This document shows, in pieces, positions 41,601 through 49,726 of a stretch of DNA of 64,000 bases (positions are counted from its first letter, which is position 1; each line of letters starts with the position of its first letter). A model generated the notes under the pieces. It did not search any database and was not told the origin of the DNA. It was given only the letters and a program-made list of their open reading frames with translations. The DNA is from Microbacterium sp. ProA8 (GTDB taxonomy: Bacteria > Actinomycetota > Actinomycetes > Actinomycetales > Microbacteriaceae). The position numbers were made by a program, and so were the translations under genes. The DNA lies in contig NZ_CP157000.1 of NCBI RefSeq assembly GCF_039905635.1, forward strand, positions 2,046,001 through 2,110,000. Direction: 5' to 3'.

Positions 41601-41960
41601 GCGCCACGACGATTCGCCGGGCGACGCCGGGGCCGCCGCGGCCAGCCGGTTCGCTGCGAGCAGCGTCGCGACCGTGTGCTTGCAGTCGAACTGCACCGGG
41701 CACGTGCACGACGTCGCGGCGATGGGGTGGTCCACGCGCTGCGGGTCGAGCCGGACCCGGCAGCGGTACGTGCGGCCGGCGCTGCCGGCGACGACCGCCT
41801 CGATCACGCACGTGACCGGGTCCCAGTCGAGCCGCTGCACGGCGCCATCGGCGAAGTACGCCGCGCCTCGTTCGTAGGAGCCGCTGTCGGTGTGCCGGCG
41901 GATGTGCCCGGGGTCGACGAACGGCGGGGGTCCGGCGGACGGCGGGGTCACGGCATCCAT
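38619..41960 (-). CDS. SNF2-family helicase with SWIM zinc finger
   Basis: A 1113-residue protein. An N-terminal SWIM zinc finger (C-T-C-P ... C-K-H-T-V) is followed by ~500 residues of a bacterial SNF2-associated region and then the two ATPase lobes: I-L-A-D-D-M-G-L-G-K-T (Walker A), L-I-L-D-E-A-Q (DEAQ box), V-T-G-T-P-L-E-N-S, F-S-Q-F-T in lobe 2, and D-R-A-H-R-I-G-Q (motif VI). Such proteins remodel protein-nucleic acid complexes; in bacteria they are linked to RNA polymerase recycling or to mobile DNA. The ATG at 41960 has GGCAGG before it; a GTG at 41981 is in frame. It lies 40 nt after nusB and may be read with it. Confidence 0.9.
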   Translation of the reverse strand: MDAVTPPSAGPPPFVDPGHIRRHTDSGSYERGAAYFADGAVQRLDWDPVTCVIEAVVAGSAGRTYRCRVRLDPQRVDHPIAATSCTCPVQFDCKHTVATLLAANRLAAAAPASPGESSWRAVFAAPAPAPRAHTPLALGIELRQRIRRGASAWAPARVESATPRGLHQHGADVLVGLRPMERSARSDAWIKGGVSWDALRRPSTVYDPAQARWFAELHSIGRDVRSFGAFSDVSDWLTLDDIESSLLWPHLASAAGHGIPFVPTKRNTTVALASAATVSVQAQRSARGLEIVPVVTIDGEQTVGTPSPDAVPASSGASGRVSPPATLRPVGRTGVYRFTVQRERIELVLAAVALPDPVPALLRAREAVTVPADEAAEFVREHLPRIARRVDLEAPGIDVAPPPRPKLVVLVRFEPSHRLVYALSWRYGDGELLGLDATGDDGDPALEREIRDRVESLWRDHAPVDFAGADTLSGIVAAEFASQLLPLLEADDDVRVEISGERPHYRELAGDPRIDITSVETTDADWFDLGVVVTIDGRSIPFGTLFTALSRGRKKILLSDGAYFSLSHPSLARLRDLIDEAGELDEWETGPRISRYQTALWADFEDLADEAQPAVSWRATVEALRDAEGVPSTPLPAALQADLRPYQRVGFDWLAFLWQHRLGGILADDMGLGKTLQLLALIAHARETGEKRPFLVVAPTSVLSTWRSEAARFVPDLRVAVIDATRAKRGTTVTDAAADADIVVTSYTLLRLDEAEFARVTWAGLILDEAQFVKNSQTKAYRAARDLPADVVFAVTGTPLENSLTELWALLSLAAPGLFASARRFREEYVGPIEKGKVPENQEGGAYRAGRLARLRRRIRPLVLRRTKELVAADLPAKQEQEVRIELGAAHRALYDTVLQRERQKVLGLLEDLDRNRFIVFRSLTLLRMLSLAPELVDPAYSHIAPSKLGALFEQLDEALAEGHRALVFSQFTSFLGLVSARLEERGIPYAYLDGSTRDRDAAVDAFRGGEAPVFLISLKAGGFGLTLTEADYVFLLDPWWNPAAEAQAVDRAHRIGQHRSVMVYRLIANGTIEEKVMALQQRKSRLFRSVMDDDALFGQALTSDDIRGLFEG

Positions 41961-42000
41961 CCTGCCAAGGCCCGCCGACACCGCGGCGGACGCATCGCGG

Positions 42001-42411
42001 TCAGCCTGTGCGCGCGATCCGGGCGAGCACGCCGTGCACGAAGGGTCCCGAATCGTCGGTCGAGAACTCCTTGACGAGCTCGACCGCCTCGTCGATGGCG
42101 ACCGCGGTCGGGACCTCGTCGTTGTACAGGATCTCCCAGACGCCGATGCGCAGCACGGCGCGGTCGACCGCCGGCATGCGGGCGAGCGTCCAGTCCTTGG
42201 CGAACGTGGTGATCTGCTCGTCGATGGCGTCCTGGTTGTCGATCACCCCGTCGACGATCTCACGGGCGTACAGCCAAGAAGCCTCGCGGGCGGGCTCGTT
42301 CGCGGCCCGCTTGGCCTCGGCGGCGAGGACGGTCGCCGGCGTATCGCCGCGGACGTCGGCCTGGAACAGGATGTCGAGCGCGCGTTTGCGCGCCTTCGTA
42401 CGGGCACTCAT
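42001..42411 (-). CDS. nusB: Transcription antitermination factor NusB
   Basis: A 136-residue all-helical RNA-binding protein that, with NusE/S10, binds boxA and supports rRNA transcription. The start A-R-T-K-A-R-K-R-A-L-D-I-L-F-Q-A-D and the later V-A-I-D-E-A-V-E-L-V-K-E-F-S are family hallmarks. It follows efp by 19 nt, the standard actinobacterial pairing. In most relatives pyrR follows closely, but here three other genes intervene. Confidence 0.94.
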   Translation of the reverse strand: MSARTKARKRALDILFQADVRGDTPATVLAAEAKRAANEPAREASWLYAREIVDGVIDNQDAIDEQITTFAKDWTLARMPAVDRAVLRIGVWEILYNDEVPTAVAIDEAVELVKEFSTDDSGPFVHGVLARIARTG

Positions 42412-42430
42412 CAGTCAGCGGCCGCCGACC

Positions 42431-42991
42431 TCAGTTGACGCGGCCGAGGTAGTCGCCGGTGCGGGTGTCGACCTTGACCTTGGTGCCGGTCTCGACGAAC
42501 AGCGGGACCTGGATCTCGTAGCCGGTCTCGACGGTGGCCGCCTTGGTGCCGGCCGACGAGCGGTCGCCCTGCAGGCCGGGCTCGGTGTAGGTGATCTCGA
42601 GGATGACCGACGCCGGGAGCTCGACGTAGAGCGGGTTGCCGTTGTTGAGCGCGATCTGCACCTGCTGGTTCTCGAGCAGGAAGTTGGCGGCGTCGCCCAC
42701 CGTGGCGGCTGCCACGTTGATCTGGTCGTAGTCGGCGACGTCCATGAAGACGAAGTTGTCGCCGTCGTTGTACAGGTAGGTGAAGTCGCGGCGGTCGACG
42801 TTCTCGATGTCGATCTTCGCGCCCGCGTTGTACGTGCGGTCGACGACCTTGCCCGAGACGACGTTCTTGAGCTTCGTGCGCACGAATGCGCCACCCTTGC
42901 CCGGCTTGACATGCTGGAACTCGATGACGTTCCAGAGCTGACCGTCGATGCTGAGGACGACGCCGTTCTTGATGTCTGCGGTGGATGCCAT
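42431..42991 (-). CDS. efp: Elongation factor P
   Basis: A 186-residue tRNA-shaped factor that rescues ribosomes stalled at polyproline. Three beta-barrel domains of normal size. The tip of domain I is K-P-G-K32-G-G-A-F, with Lys32 at the site that some bacteria modify; no epmA, epmB or ymfI-type modification gene is visible in this window. Domain III has the usual [11 protein letters not shown]. The ATG at 42991 gives the family N-terminus. Its leader is about 90 nt if the TAGAAT at 43089 is the -10 box. Confidence 0.95.
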   Translation of the reverse strand: MASTADIKNGVVLSIDGQLWNVIEFQHVKPGKGGAFVRTKLKNVVSGKVVDRTYNAGAKIDIENVDRRDFTYLYNDGDNFVFMDVADYDQINVAAATVGDAANFLLENQQVQIALNNGNPLYVELPASVILEITYTEPGLQGDRSSAGTKAATVETGYEIQVPLFVETGTKVKVDTRTGDYLGRVN

Positions 42992-43088
42992 GAGGGTGCG
43001 AATCCGTTTCGTTGTGGTGTGAGCGGCGTGAAGCGAGAGGCGGTCGCTGCCCGTCGACATGCTCGGGGACCGGCAGCGCCGACGTTCG

Positions 43089-43094
43089 ATTCTA
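43089..43094 (-). promoter_or_regulatory. Candidate -10 box of efp
   Basis: TAGAAT on the minus strand lies in the gap between aroQ and efp. The 11-mer TCCCGTAGAAT around it is identical to that in front of rpoZ. Confidence 0.45.
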
Positions 43095-43120
43095 CGGGAT
43101 GCCTGGTCCCGGGCGATTCC

Positions 43121-43579
43121 TCAGCCCTCGGCCTGCCCGGTGAGGATGTCCACGAGCCGTTCGACGGCCGTCGCGTAGCCGGCGACGCCTTCGCCGATCA
43201 CGTGCACGATGGCGACGTCGGCGACGTAGGAATGGTGGCGGAACGCCTCACGTGCCTTCACATCCGAGATGTGCACCTCGGCGACCGGAAGGCCGACGCC
43301 CGACAGCGCGTCGCGCAGGATCACCGAGGTGTGGGTGAGTCCGCCGGGGTTGATCACGATGCCGGCGCAGTCCTCGCGGGCCGCGTGGATCGCATCGAGA
43401 AGCACGCCTTCATGGTTGCTCTGCACGGCCCGCACCTCGAAGCCTCGCTGTGCCGCGGCATCCCTCGTCACGCGCTCGACGTCGGCCAGCGTCGCCGTGC
43501 CGTAGATCCCGGGTTCACGTGCGCCCAGCAGGTTGAGGTTGGGCCCGTTGACGAGGAGCAGACGGCGGGGGTGGGTCAT
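43121..43579 (-). CDS. aroQ: 3-Dehydroquinate dehydratase, type II
   Basis: A 152-residue dodecameric enzyme of the shikimate pathway that dehydrates 3-dehydroquinate. The flexible lid carries the catalytic Tyr in A-R-E-P-G-I-Y-G; other motifs are L-V-N-G-P-N-L-N-L-L-G, Q-S-N-H-E-G, I-N-P-G-G-L-T-H-T-S-V and V-H-I-S-D. There is no ribosome-binding site before the ATG. Instead TATCGT ends 6 nt upstream, consistent with a leaderless transcript from its own promoter, even though it lies in line with the other aro genes. Confidence 0.95.
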   Translation of the reverse strand: MTHPRRLLLVNGPNLNLLGAREPGIYGTATLADVERVTRDAAAQRGFEVRAVQSNHEGVLLDAIHAAREDCAGIVINPGGLTHTSVILRDALSGVGLPVAEVHISDVKAREAFRHHSYVADVAIVHVIGEGVAGYATAVERLVDILTGQAEG

Positions 43580-43585
43580 GATCGC

Positions 43586-43591
43586 ACGATA
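43586..43591 (-). promoter_or_regulatory. Candidate leaderless -10 box of aroQ
   Basis: TATCGT on the minus strand, then 6 nt, then the aroQ ATG. Transcription would start at or next to the A of the start codon. Confidence 0.45.
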
Positions 43592-43616
43592 TCAGCGCAC
43601 CCGGATCGCCTGCCGG

Positions 43617-44165
43617 TCACGGCAGCGGGCGGGTCATGACGACCTGCGGGCCGATCGCACTCGAGTACGTCTCACCGGTCGGGGCGAAGCCGGCACGTCG
43701 ATATGCGCCCGCGGCGCGGGCGTTGTCGCGGTGGACGTCGAGCGAGATCCGGTCGAGCCCGAGGCTCGCCGCCCATGCGGCGGCCGCGGCGAGCAGGGCG
43801 TCGACCGCACCCGTCCCGCGGTGGCCGGGGTTCACGTACACGCCGACGACATCGGCTCGGCGATCGTCGACGTACCGGCCCAGCGCGTCCTTCTGTCCGG
43901 TGGCGCGGATCAGCACCGACAGGCTCCCGATCCACACGTCGTCGACGACCGCGACGAACTGCGCGGCCGTCTCGCTCGTCGCCGCCTGGCCGGCGCGCTC
44001 GCGCCAGAACTCATCGGGGCGCTCGGAAACCTGCTCGGGCGTCTCGAGGAACGCCATCCCCGCGTCGGGGTCGCTCGTCGACTCCAGTCGGAGTGCCCGC
44101 ACGGCGGCCCACTCGTCCGAGCGGATGCGGCGCACCGTCAGGCGCGGATCAGGCGATGCCGTCAT
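43617..44165 (-). CDS. GNAT family N-acetyltransferase
   Basis: A 182-residue acetyl-CoA-dependent transferase. The GNAT motif A is V-Y-V-N-P-G-H-R-G-T-G-A-V-D-A-L-L near residues 110-126, followed by L-D-V-H-R-D-N-A-R-A-A-G-A-Y-R-R-A-G-F, the motif B segment. The substrate is unknown; such proteins often act on antibiotics, polyamines or protein N-termini. It interrupts the shikimate genes between aroB and aroQ. TAGGGT ends 6 nt before the ATG and there is no ribosome-binding site, so it is probably transcribed from its own leaderless promoter. Confidence 0.88.
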   Translation of the reverse strand: MTASPDPRLTVRRIRSDEWAAVRALRLESTSDPDAGMAFLETPEQVSERPDEFWRERAGQAATSETAAQFVAVVDDVWIGSLSVLIRATGQKDALGRYVDDRRADVVGVYVNPGHRGTGAVDALLAAAAAWAASLGLDRISLDVHRDNARAAGAYRRAGFAPTGETYSSAIGPQVVMTRPLP

Positions 44166-44171
44166 CCGAGC

Positions 44172-44177
44172 ACCCTA
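44172..44177 (-). promoter_or_regulatory. Candidate leaderless -10 box of the GNAT gene
   Basis: TAGGGT on the minus strand, a 6-nt gap (GCTCGG), then ATG. No Shine-Dalgarno motif in the gap. Confidence 0.5.
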
Positions 44178-44196
44178 GCGCGCCGCCGGGCGGTCA

Positions 44197-45273
44197 TCAG
44201 CCCGCGACCTCCTGGTAGGCGGCGAAGAGCAGCGACTCGTCCGGCGCTTGGAGCACGGTGGGCTTGGCGATGTCGTCGAGCACGATGAAGCGCAGCATGC
44301 CCCCTCGGCTCTTCTTGTCGCGCTGCATGGTCGCGAGCAGCGTCGGCCAGCGCCCGGCGCCGTACGTCGTCGGCAGGCCCAGTGAGCCGAGGATGTCGCG
44401 GTGGCGCTGAGCGGCGGCATCCGGAAGCCGGCCGGCGAGCCGCGACAGCTCGGCGGCGAAGACCATGCCGACCGAGATCGCGGCGCCGTGACGCCAGCGG
44501 TAGCGCTCGGCGTGCTCGATGGCGTGGCCGAGGGTGTGGCCGTAGTTCAGGATCTCGCGCAGGCCCGCCTCGCGCAGGTCCTCCCCCACGACGCGCGCCT
44601 TCATCTCGATCGCGAGCTCGATGGTGCGACGGAAGGCGGCGCTCTGCGGGTCGACGGCCGCTTCGGGATCGGCCTCGACGAGGTCGAGGATCTCGGGCGC
44701 CCAGATGAATCCGGCCTTCACCACCTCGGCGTAGCCCGCGACGCGCTCGTTGCGCGACAACGAGCCGAGCAGGTCGAGGTCGCAGATCACGGCGCGCGGC
44801 GCCCAGAACGCGCCGACGAGGTTCTTGCCCTCGGCGGTGTTGACGCCGGTCTTGCCGCCGACGGCCGCGTCGACCATGCCGAGCACGGTGGTGGGAACCT
44901 GCACGACCTCGACGCCGCGCAGCCAGGTGGCGGCGACGAAGCCGGCGAGATCGGTGACCGCTCCCCCGCCGAACCCCACGACGACGTCGGTCCGCGTGAA
45001 ATCGGCCTTGCCCATCACCTGCCAGCAGAAGGCGGCGACCTCGATGCGCTTTCCCGCCTCGGCGTCGGGGATCTCGGCGAGCAGCACCTCACGGTCGCCG
45101 ACGAGCTGCGCGCGCAGGTTCTCGGCCTGTGCCGCGAGCGTCGGCGGGTGGATCACGAGCACCTTGCGGGCAGCGGCCGGCAGTGCTTCGCCGAGCGACG
45201 AGAGGATGCCGTGGCCCACGGTGATGTCATAGCTCGCGTCGCCGCTCACGGTGATGGTCGTGGCGTCGGTCAC
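44197..45273 (-). CDS. aroB: 3-Dehydroquinate synthase
   Basis: A 358-residue NAD- and zinc-dependent enzyme that converts DAHP to 3-dehydroquinate. Motifs: V-V-G-F-G-G-G-A-V-T-D-L-A-G-F-V-A-A, P-T-T-V-L-G-M-V-D-A-A-V-G-G-K-T-G-V-N, and the zinc-ligand segment L-N-Y-G-H-T-L-G-H-A-I-E-H. The GTG at 45273 is the only start that yields the family N-terminus; GGAGCGAG upstream serves as ribosome-binding site and is part of a dispersed repeat. It follows aroK by 19 nt. Confidence 0.94.
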   Translation of the reverse strand: MTDATTITVSGDASYDITVGHGILSSLGEALPAAARKVLVIHPPTLAAQAENLRAQLVGDREVLLAEIPDAEAGKRIEVAAFCWQVMGKADFTRTDVVVGFGGGAVTDLAGFVAATWLRGVEVVQVPTTVLGMVDAAVGGKTGVNTAEGKNLVGAFWAPRAVICDLDLLGSLSRNERVAGYAEVVKAGFIWAPEILDLVEADPEAAVDPQSAAFRRTIELAIEMKARVVGEDLREAGLREILNYGHTLGHAIEHAERYRWRHGAAISVGMVFAAELSRLAGRLPDAAAQRHRDILGSLGLPTTYGAGRWPTLLATMQRDKKSRGGMLRFIVLDDIAKPTVLQAPDESLLFAAYQEVAG

Positions 45274-45295
45274 TTCGACTCGCTCCGCTCGCTCA
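45274..45295 (-). repeat. Dispersed GAGCGAGCG repeat, copy 1
   Basis: A 22-bp element between aroK and aroB (minus strand, TGAGCGAGCGGAGCGAGTC and on to GAA). It agrees at 20 of 22 positions with the copy at 53395-53416. It overlaps the aroK stop codon and supplies the purine-rich ribosome-binding region of aroB. Confidence 0.6.
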
Positions 45296-45910
45296 GTACT
45301 CGCATGGCGTCTGCTCCTTCTCGAGGGGGCCGCTGTCGTGTGGGCTGATCTCACTCGGTCCGGCCGAGCCGGCGGCCGCGTCATCGGACTGCGGGAGGCT
45401 GTCGCCGCGCACCCACGCGACGAGGGCGTCGACGACGTCCTGCAGCGGACCGGTCGACGTGTCGAACGTGACGTCGGCGAGTTCTTCGTACACGGGCCGG
45501 CGCTCTTCGAAGATCGCGGTCCAGCGCTCGATGGCGTCGTCGCCGCCCTGTAGCAGCGGCCGGTTCGAGTCGCGCACGCGGCCGGCCACGACGCGCGGCG
45601 ACACGGTGAGGAGCACGACGCGGAGCTGTGAGAGCTCCGCGCGGGTGTCGGGGTCCATGATCGCCCCGCCGCCGAGCGAGACGATGCCGCCGGTGGCCAG
45701 GCCTTCGCGGACGGCGGCGCGCTCGGCCGCACGGAACCGCGCCTCGCCATGCTCGATGAAGAGCTGCTCGATCGGTCCGTGGTCGCGCACGACTGCGGCG
45801 TCGGTGTCGAAGAAGGGCAGGCCGAGCGCACGCGCGGCCTTCTTGCCGATGCTGGTCTTTCCGGCCCCCATCGGGCCGATCAGCACGACGGCGTCAGAGT
45901 GCGAGGTCAT
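45293..45910 (-). CDS. aroK: Shikimate kinase
   Basis: A 205-residue P-loop kinase that phosphorylates shikimate at O3. Walker [10 protein letters not shown] near residue 12-20; shikimate-binding Asp in F-F-D-T-D; substrate loop G-G-G-A-I; lid arginines R-D-S-N-R-P-L-L. The last ~35 residues are a polar extension with no similarity to the family. It overlaps the end of aroC by 17 nt. Confidence 0.94.
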   Translation of the reverse strand: MTSHSDAVVLIGPMGAGKTSIGKKAARALGLPFFDTDAAVVRDHGPIEQLFIEHGEARFRAAERAAVREGLATGGIVSLGGGAIMDPDTRAELSQLRVVLLTVSPRVVAGRVRDSNRPLLQGGDDAIERWTAIFEERRPVYEELADVTFDTSTGPLQDVVDALVAWVRGDSLPQSDDAAAGSAGPSEISPHDSGPLEKEQTPCEY

Positions 45911-47123
45911 GCTCGGCGAGACCGGCGTCGCTCTCGGCGGCGCTGCGCAGCGCGTCGGGGATCGCCGCGAGGTAGCCCTCGAGGTTGCGGCGCGTCTCGG
46001 CGACGCTGTCGCCGCCGAACTTCTCCAGCACGACCTCGGCCAGGACCACGGCGACCATCGCCTCGGCGACGACGCCCGCCGCCGGCACGGCGCACACGTC
46101 CGAGCGCTGGTGGTGCGCCGACGCGGCGTCGCCCGTCGCTACGTCCACGGTGCGCAGTGCCCGCGGCACGGTCGCGATCGGCTTCATGCCCGCGCGCACG
46201 CGCAGGACGGTGCCGGTCGACATGCCGCCCTCGGTGCCGCCCGCCTTGTCGCTCGAGCGCGTGATGCCTTCGCCCGCCACGAACAGCTCGTCGTGGGCGG
46301 CGGAGCCGCGACGGCGCGTGGTCTCGAACCCGTCGCCGACCTCCACGCCCTTGATGGCCTGGATGCTCATGAGCGCCTGTGCGAGCTTGGCATCGAGGCG
46401 GCGGTCCCAGTGCACGTGCGAGCCGAGTCCCGGCGGCAGCCCGTACGCCAGCACCTCGACGATGCCGCCGAGCGTGTCGCCCTCTTTGCGCGCGTCGTCG
46501 ACCTCGGCCACCATGGCGGCGCTCGTGGCGGCGTCGAAGCAGCGGAGCGGATCGGCGTCGAGCACCTCGACGTCGTCCGGCGTGGGCAGGGCCGCGCCGG
46601 CGGGAACCTGCACCGGACCGATCGAGAGCGTGTGGCTGACGAGACGGATGCCGAGCTCGGCGAGGAAAGCGCGTGCGAGTGCGCCGAGGGCGACGCGTGC
46701 TGCCGTCTCGCGGGCGCTCGCGCGCTCGAGGATCGGCCGGGCCTCGTCGAAGCCGTACTTCTGCATGCCGACGAGGTCGGCGTGGCCGGGACGGGGCCGC
46801 GTGAGCGCGGCGCCGCGACCGCGCGACTTCTCGGTGAGCTCGACGGGCTCGGGGCTCATGACCTCGACCCACTTGGGCCATTCGGTGTTGCCGATGCGCA
46901 GGGCGATGGGGCTGCCGAGGCTGGTGCCGTGCACCACGCCGGACGAGATGGTCAGCTCGTCCTCTTCGAACTTCATCCGCGAGCCGCGGCCGTAGCCGAG
47001 CTTGCGGCGCGCGAGATCCGCCTGGATCGCGGCGCGGGAGATGGGGACGCCCGCGGGCAGGCCCTCCATGACGGCGACGAGTTCGGGGCCGTGCGATTCG
47101 CCGGCCGTGAGCACGCGGAGCAT
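45894..47123 (-). CDS. aroC: Chorismate synthase
   Basis: A 409-residue enzyme that forms chorismate from EPSP using reduced FMN. Signatures: G-E-S-H-G-P-E-L near the N-terminus, Y-G-R-G-S-R-M-K, and later [11 protein letters not shown] and R-A-G-M-K-P. Chorismate made here feeds the trp genes in this window. GAGACT ends 6 nt before the ATG and no clear ribosome-binding site is present, so a leaderless start is possible but weaker than for aroQ. Confidence 0.95.
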   Translation of the reverse strand: MLRVLTAGESHGPELVAVMEGLPAGVPISRAAIQADLARRKLGYGRGSRMKFEEDELTISSGVVHGTSLGSPIALRIGNTEWPKWVEVMSPEPVELTEKSRGRGAALTRPRPGHADLVGMQKYGFDEARPILERASARETAARVALGALARAFLAELGIRLVSHTLSIGPVQVPAGAALPTPDDVEVLDADPLRCFDAATSAAMVAEVDDARKEGDTLGGIVEVLAYGLPPGLGSHVHWDRRLDAKLAQALMSIQAIKGVEVGDGFETTRRRGSAAHDELFVAGEGITRSSDKAGGTEGGMSTGTVLRVRAGMKPIATVPRALRTVDVATGDAASAHHQRSDVCAVPAAGVVAEAMVAVVLAEVVLEKFGGDSVAETRRNLEGYLAAIPDALRSAAESDAGLAEHDLAL

Positions 47124-47153
47124 TGGTCCAGTCTCCCACGCCCCGGACCGCGG

Positions 47154-48005
47154 TTACGCCGTCGGGGGCTCCTCGAGCACGCGGCGCATCGCCTGCAGCG
47201 ATTCGTCCTCGCGCGCGAGAGGCGCGTCCGGATCGCCGTTGCGGAAGATCCGCACCTGCAGCAGTGCCTGGTGCAGCAGCATCCCGAGTCCTGACCGCGC
47301 CGGGTTCCCGGCACGCTCCCACGCGGCCGACAGTGCCGTCGGCCAGTGCCCGTACACCACGTCGAGGAGCAGGCCCCCGGCGGATGCCAGCGCGTCGGCC
47401 GCGGCATCCGCGATCGGCGCATCACCCGGCAGCGCCGCGATCGTGAGGGGCACGGCGGAGTGGTCGCCTGCTGTGAACGAGGCCGTCCGCACCGCGATCC
47501 CGAGGCGGCGCCCGAGTTCGGTCAGCGCTGTCACCGCCTCGGGCCGGCGCGCGACGACGTCGACTTCTTCGACGCCCAGCTCGGACAGCGCGACGAGGGC
47601 AGAGGTCGCGGTGGCGCCGGCGCCGACGATGCGGGCGCGTGCCACGTCGCTTATGCCGTCATCGGCCAGGGCCCGCACGATGCCGCCGACATCCGTGTTG
47701 AAGCCGCGCGTGCCGGCGGGATCCAGCAGCAGCGTGTTGACGGCGCCGGTCAGCTCCGCCCGGCGGTCGCGGGTGGACGCCGTCGCGAAGGCGACGCCCT
47801 TGAGCGGCATGGTGAGCGAGAGGCCGCGCCAGCTGTCATCGAGGTCGGCGAACTCCGCCGCGAACGACGACTCGTCGACCCGGCGCAGCCCGTACGACCA
47901 GTCCAGGCCGAGGACTTCGTAGGCGGCGGCGTGCAGCTGCGGCGAGCGGCTGTGCGCGATGGGATCGCCCCACACCTCCAGACGCGTCGCGTCGGCGCTC
48001 AGCAC
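47154..48005 (-). CDS. aroE: Shikimate dehydrogenase
   Basis: A 283-residue NADPH-dependent reductase that makes shikimate from 3-dehydroshikimate. The substrate site is visible in G-D-P-I-A-H-S-R-S-P near residue 13, L-T-M-P-L-K with the catalytic lysine, N-T-D in G-F-N-T-D-V-G-G; the NADPH loop is V-G-A-G-A-T-A-T-S. It begins with GTG inside the end of mltG (7-nt overlap). EPSP synthase (aroA) and DAHP synthase are not in this window. Confidence 0.92.
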   Translation of the reverse strand: MLSADATRLEVWGDPIAHSRSPQLHAAAYEVLGLDWSYGLRRVDESSFAAEFADLDDSWRGLSLTMPLKGVAFATASTRDRRAELTGAVNTLLLDPAGTRGFNTDVGGIVRALADDGISDVARARIVGAGATATSALVALSELGVEEVDVVARRPEAVTALTELGRRLGIAVRTASFTAGDHSAVPLTIAALPGDAPIADAAADALASAGGLLLDVVYGHWPTALSAAWERAGNPARSGLGMLLHQALLQVRIFRNGDPDAPLAREDESLQAMRRVLEEPPTA

Positions 48006-49726
48006 CCCGAGTCCGGGTGTTCGCTGCACCACGCCAGCATCTGGTCGACGTACTCCAAGTGCTCGCTGTAGCTGCTCGTGAAGATGGTCTCGCCGGTGTC
48101 CATGTTCACCGTGACGAAGTACAGCCACGGCCCGTCCGCCGGGTGCATCGCCGCGTCGATCGCCACATCGCCGGGATTCGCGATCGGACCGATCGGCAGC
48201 CCCGCGTGCACGTAGGTGTTCCACGGGTTCGGGTCGAACTGCGCCTCTTCGGACGTGCTCGCCGATCCCTCGTGCAGTTCGCCGTAGCCGTACTGCGCCG
48301 TCGAGTCCATCTGCAGGAGTCCGAAGGTCTCCTGGTTGGCCGGATCCATACGGTTGAGGATGACCCGTGAGACCTTCTGCATGTCGACCTCGAAGCGCGC
48401 CTCGCGCTGGATGATCGACGCGGTCGTGAGGATCTCCTGGCGCCTCTCAACGGGAACGCCGGCGGCATCGAGCGACTGCACCGTGCGGTCGACGAGCGTC
48501 TGGATCGCCGACTGCGCCGTCACGCTGGGATCGAACGTGTAGGTCGCGGGGAACAACCACCCCTCGAGCGGCTGGCCCCCTGCCGCGACGAGCGCCGGAT
48601 CGACGGGGACGCCGTACGCAGACGCGTCGGCGGCGGCGGCCTGCAGATCGGCGAGCGGGATGCCGGTGCCCTCGGAGATCCGCTCGAGGGTGCCGTCGAC
48701 GGTGTAGCCCTCGGGGATCTGCGCGGTGAACTCCTGCTTGTTCGCCGGGTCGAGGAGCGCCGCCAGCGCCGCCTCGCTCGTCATCTGCTTCTGGAGCTTG
48801 TACACGCCCGGCTGGAACATCGGGTTCTGCTCGCTCGTGATCAGGTAGTCGTAGAAGGCGTCCGGGGTCTTCGTCACACCCGCGTCGTACAGGGACTGCG
48901 AGATGGGCGATCCCGTGTCGCCCTGGTCGATCGTCACGAATGTCTCGCCGTTCGCGAGGCCCGCCTCGTAGTCCTTGGGCTCTTCCCAGCCCATGACTTC
49001 GCGGATCTGGTCTTCGTACGTCGTCCACACGTAGTACGCGCCGCCGGCGATGCCGCCGAGGATCAGCAGCACGACGCCGAGGGCGATCCAGCCGCCGATG
49101 CGCCGGCGCCTCTTGTTCTTCGGTGGTGGCACGTTCCCGATGTCCTCCGTCGAGGTGGAACCGCTGAACAGATCGTCGAGCGTCGCGACGGGGGCCTGGC
49201 GAGCCTGCTCGCGCCGGCCGTCTCGAGGTGCCGCCGAGGGAGCCGACGCAGCCGGGGCCGTCGGCGATGCGGCCGACGCCGGCGCGGTCGATGCCGCACC
49301 GGAACGGCTGTACGGCATGGCGGGACCCACGCCGGCATTGGCGAAGATCCACGAATCGTCCGCGCTGGACGGGTCGACGATGTCGACCGGCTCTGTCGTC
49401 GGCCGGGGCGCGCGCAGGGGGACGGGCTGGAACCCGCTGCCCGGCGCAGGGTCCGCGGGCGACGCGGGAACCCCGGCAGCGGCGGACGTCGGAGCCGCGC
49501 CGGCGGCGGGCGCAGGCGCGCTGGGACCGCTCCCGACGATGGGAGTGGCGCCCGTGATGAGCGATTCCCAGGTGGCTGCTGCCGCGGGTGCGGAAGCCGC
49601 GGGTGCGGGAGTCGGTGCCTGCCCAGTCTGGGTCGGCGTCTCGCCCGTCGCCGCGCGCTTCGCCGCTTCGCGGGCAGCGCGGCGCGACGGGGGAACTGCT
49701 TCGCCGTCTGGCGATGAGTCGGGCAT
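47999..49726 (-). CDS. mltG: Endolytic murein transglycosylase MltG
   Basis: A 575-residue cell-wall enzyme that cuts nascent glycan strands and sets their length. It has a cytoplasmic N-terminus of ~200 residues rich in Ala/Pro/Ser, one membrane helix near residues 210-232 (I-A-L-G-V-V-L-L-I-L-G-G-I-A), a LysM-like region, and the YceG catalytic domain with the presumed catalytic glutamate in I-I-Q-R-E-A. The long disordered N-terminus is typical of actinobacterial MltG. It overlaps ruvX by one base (TGATG). Confidence 0.92.
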   Translation of the reverse strand: MPDSSPDGEAVPPSRRAAREAAKRAATGETPTQTGQAPTPAPAASAPAAAATWESLITGATPIVGSGPSAPAPAAGAAPTSAAAGVPASPADPAPGSGFQPVPLRAPRPTTEPVDIVDPSSADDSWIFANAGVGPAMPYSRSGAASTAPASAASPTAPAASAPSAAPRDGRREQARQAPVATLDDLFSGSTSTEDIGNVPPPKNKRRRRIGGWIALGVVLLILGGIAGGAYYVWTTYEDQIREVMGWEEPKDYEAGLANGETFVTIDQGDTGSPISQSLYDAGVTKTPDAFYDYLITSEQNPMFQPGVYKLQKQMTSEAALAALLDPANKQEFTAQIPEGYTVDGTLERISEGTGIPLADLQAAAADASAYGVPVDPALVAAGGQPLEGWLFPATYTFDPSVTAQSAIQTLVDRTVQSLDAAGVPVERRQEILTTASIIQREARFEVDMQKVSRVILNRMDPANQETFGLLQMDSTAQYGYGELHEGSASTSEEAQFDPNPWNTYVHAGLPIGPIANPGDVAIDAAMHPADGPWLYFVTVNMDTGETIFTSSYSEHLEYVDQMLAWCSEHPDSGC

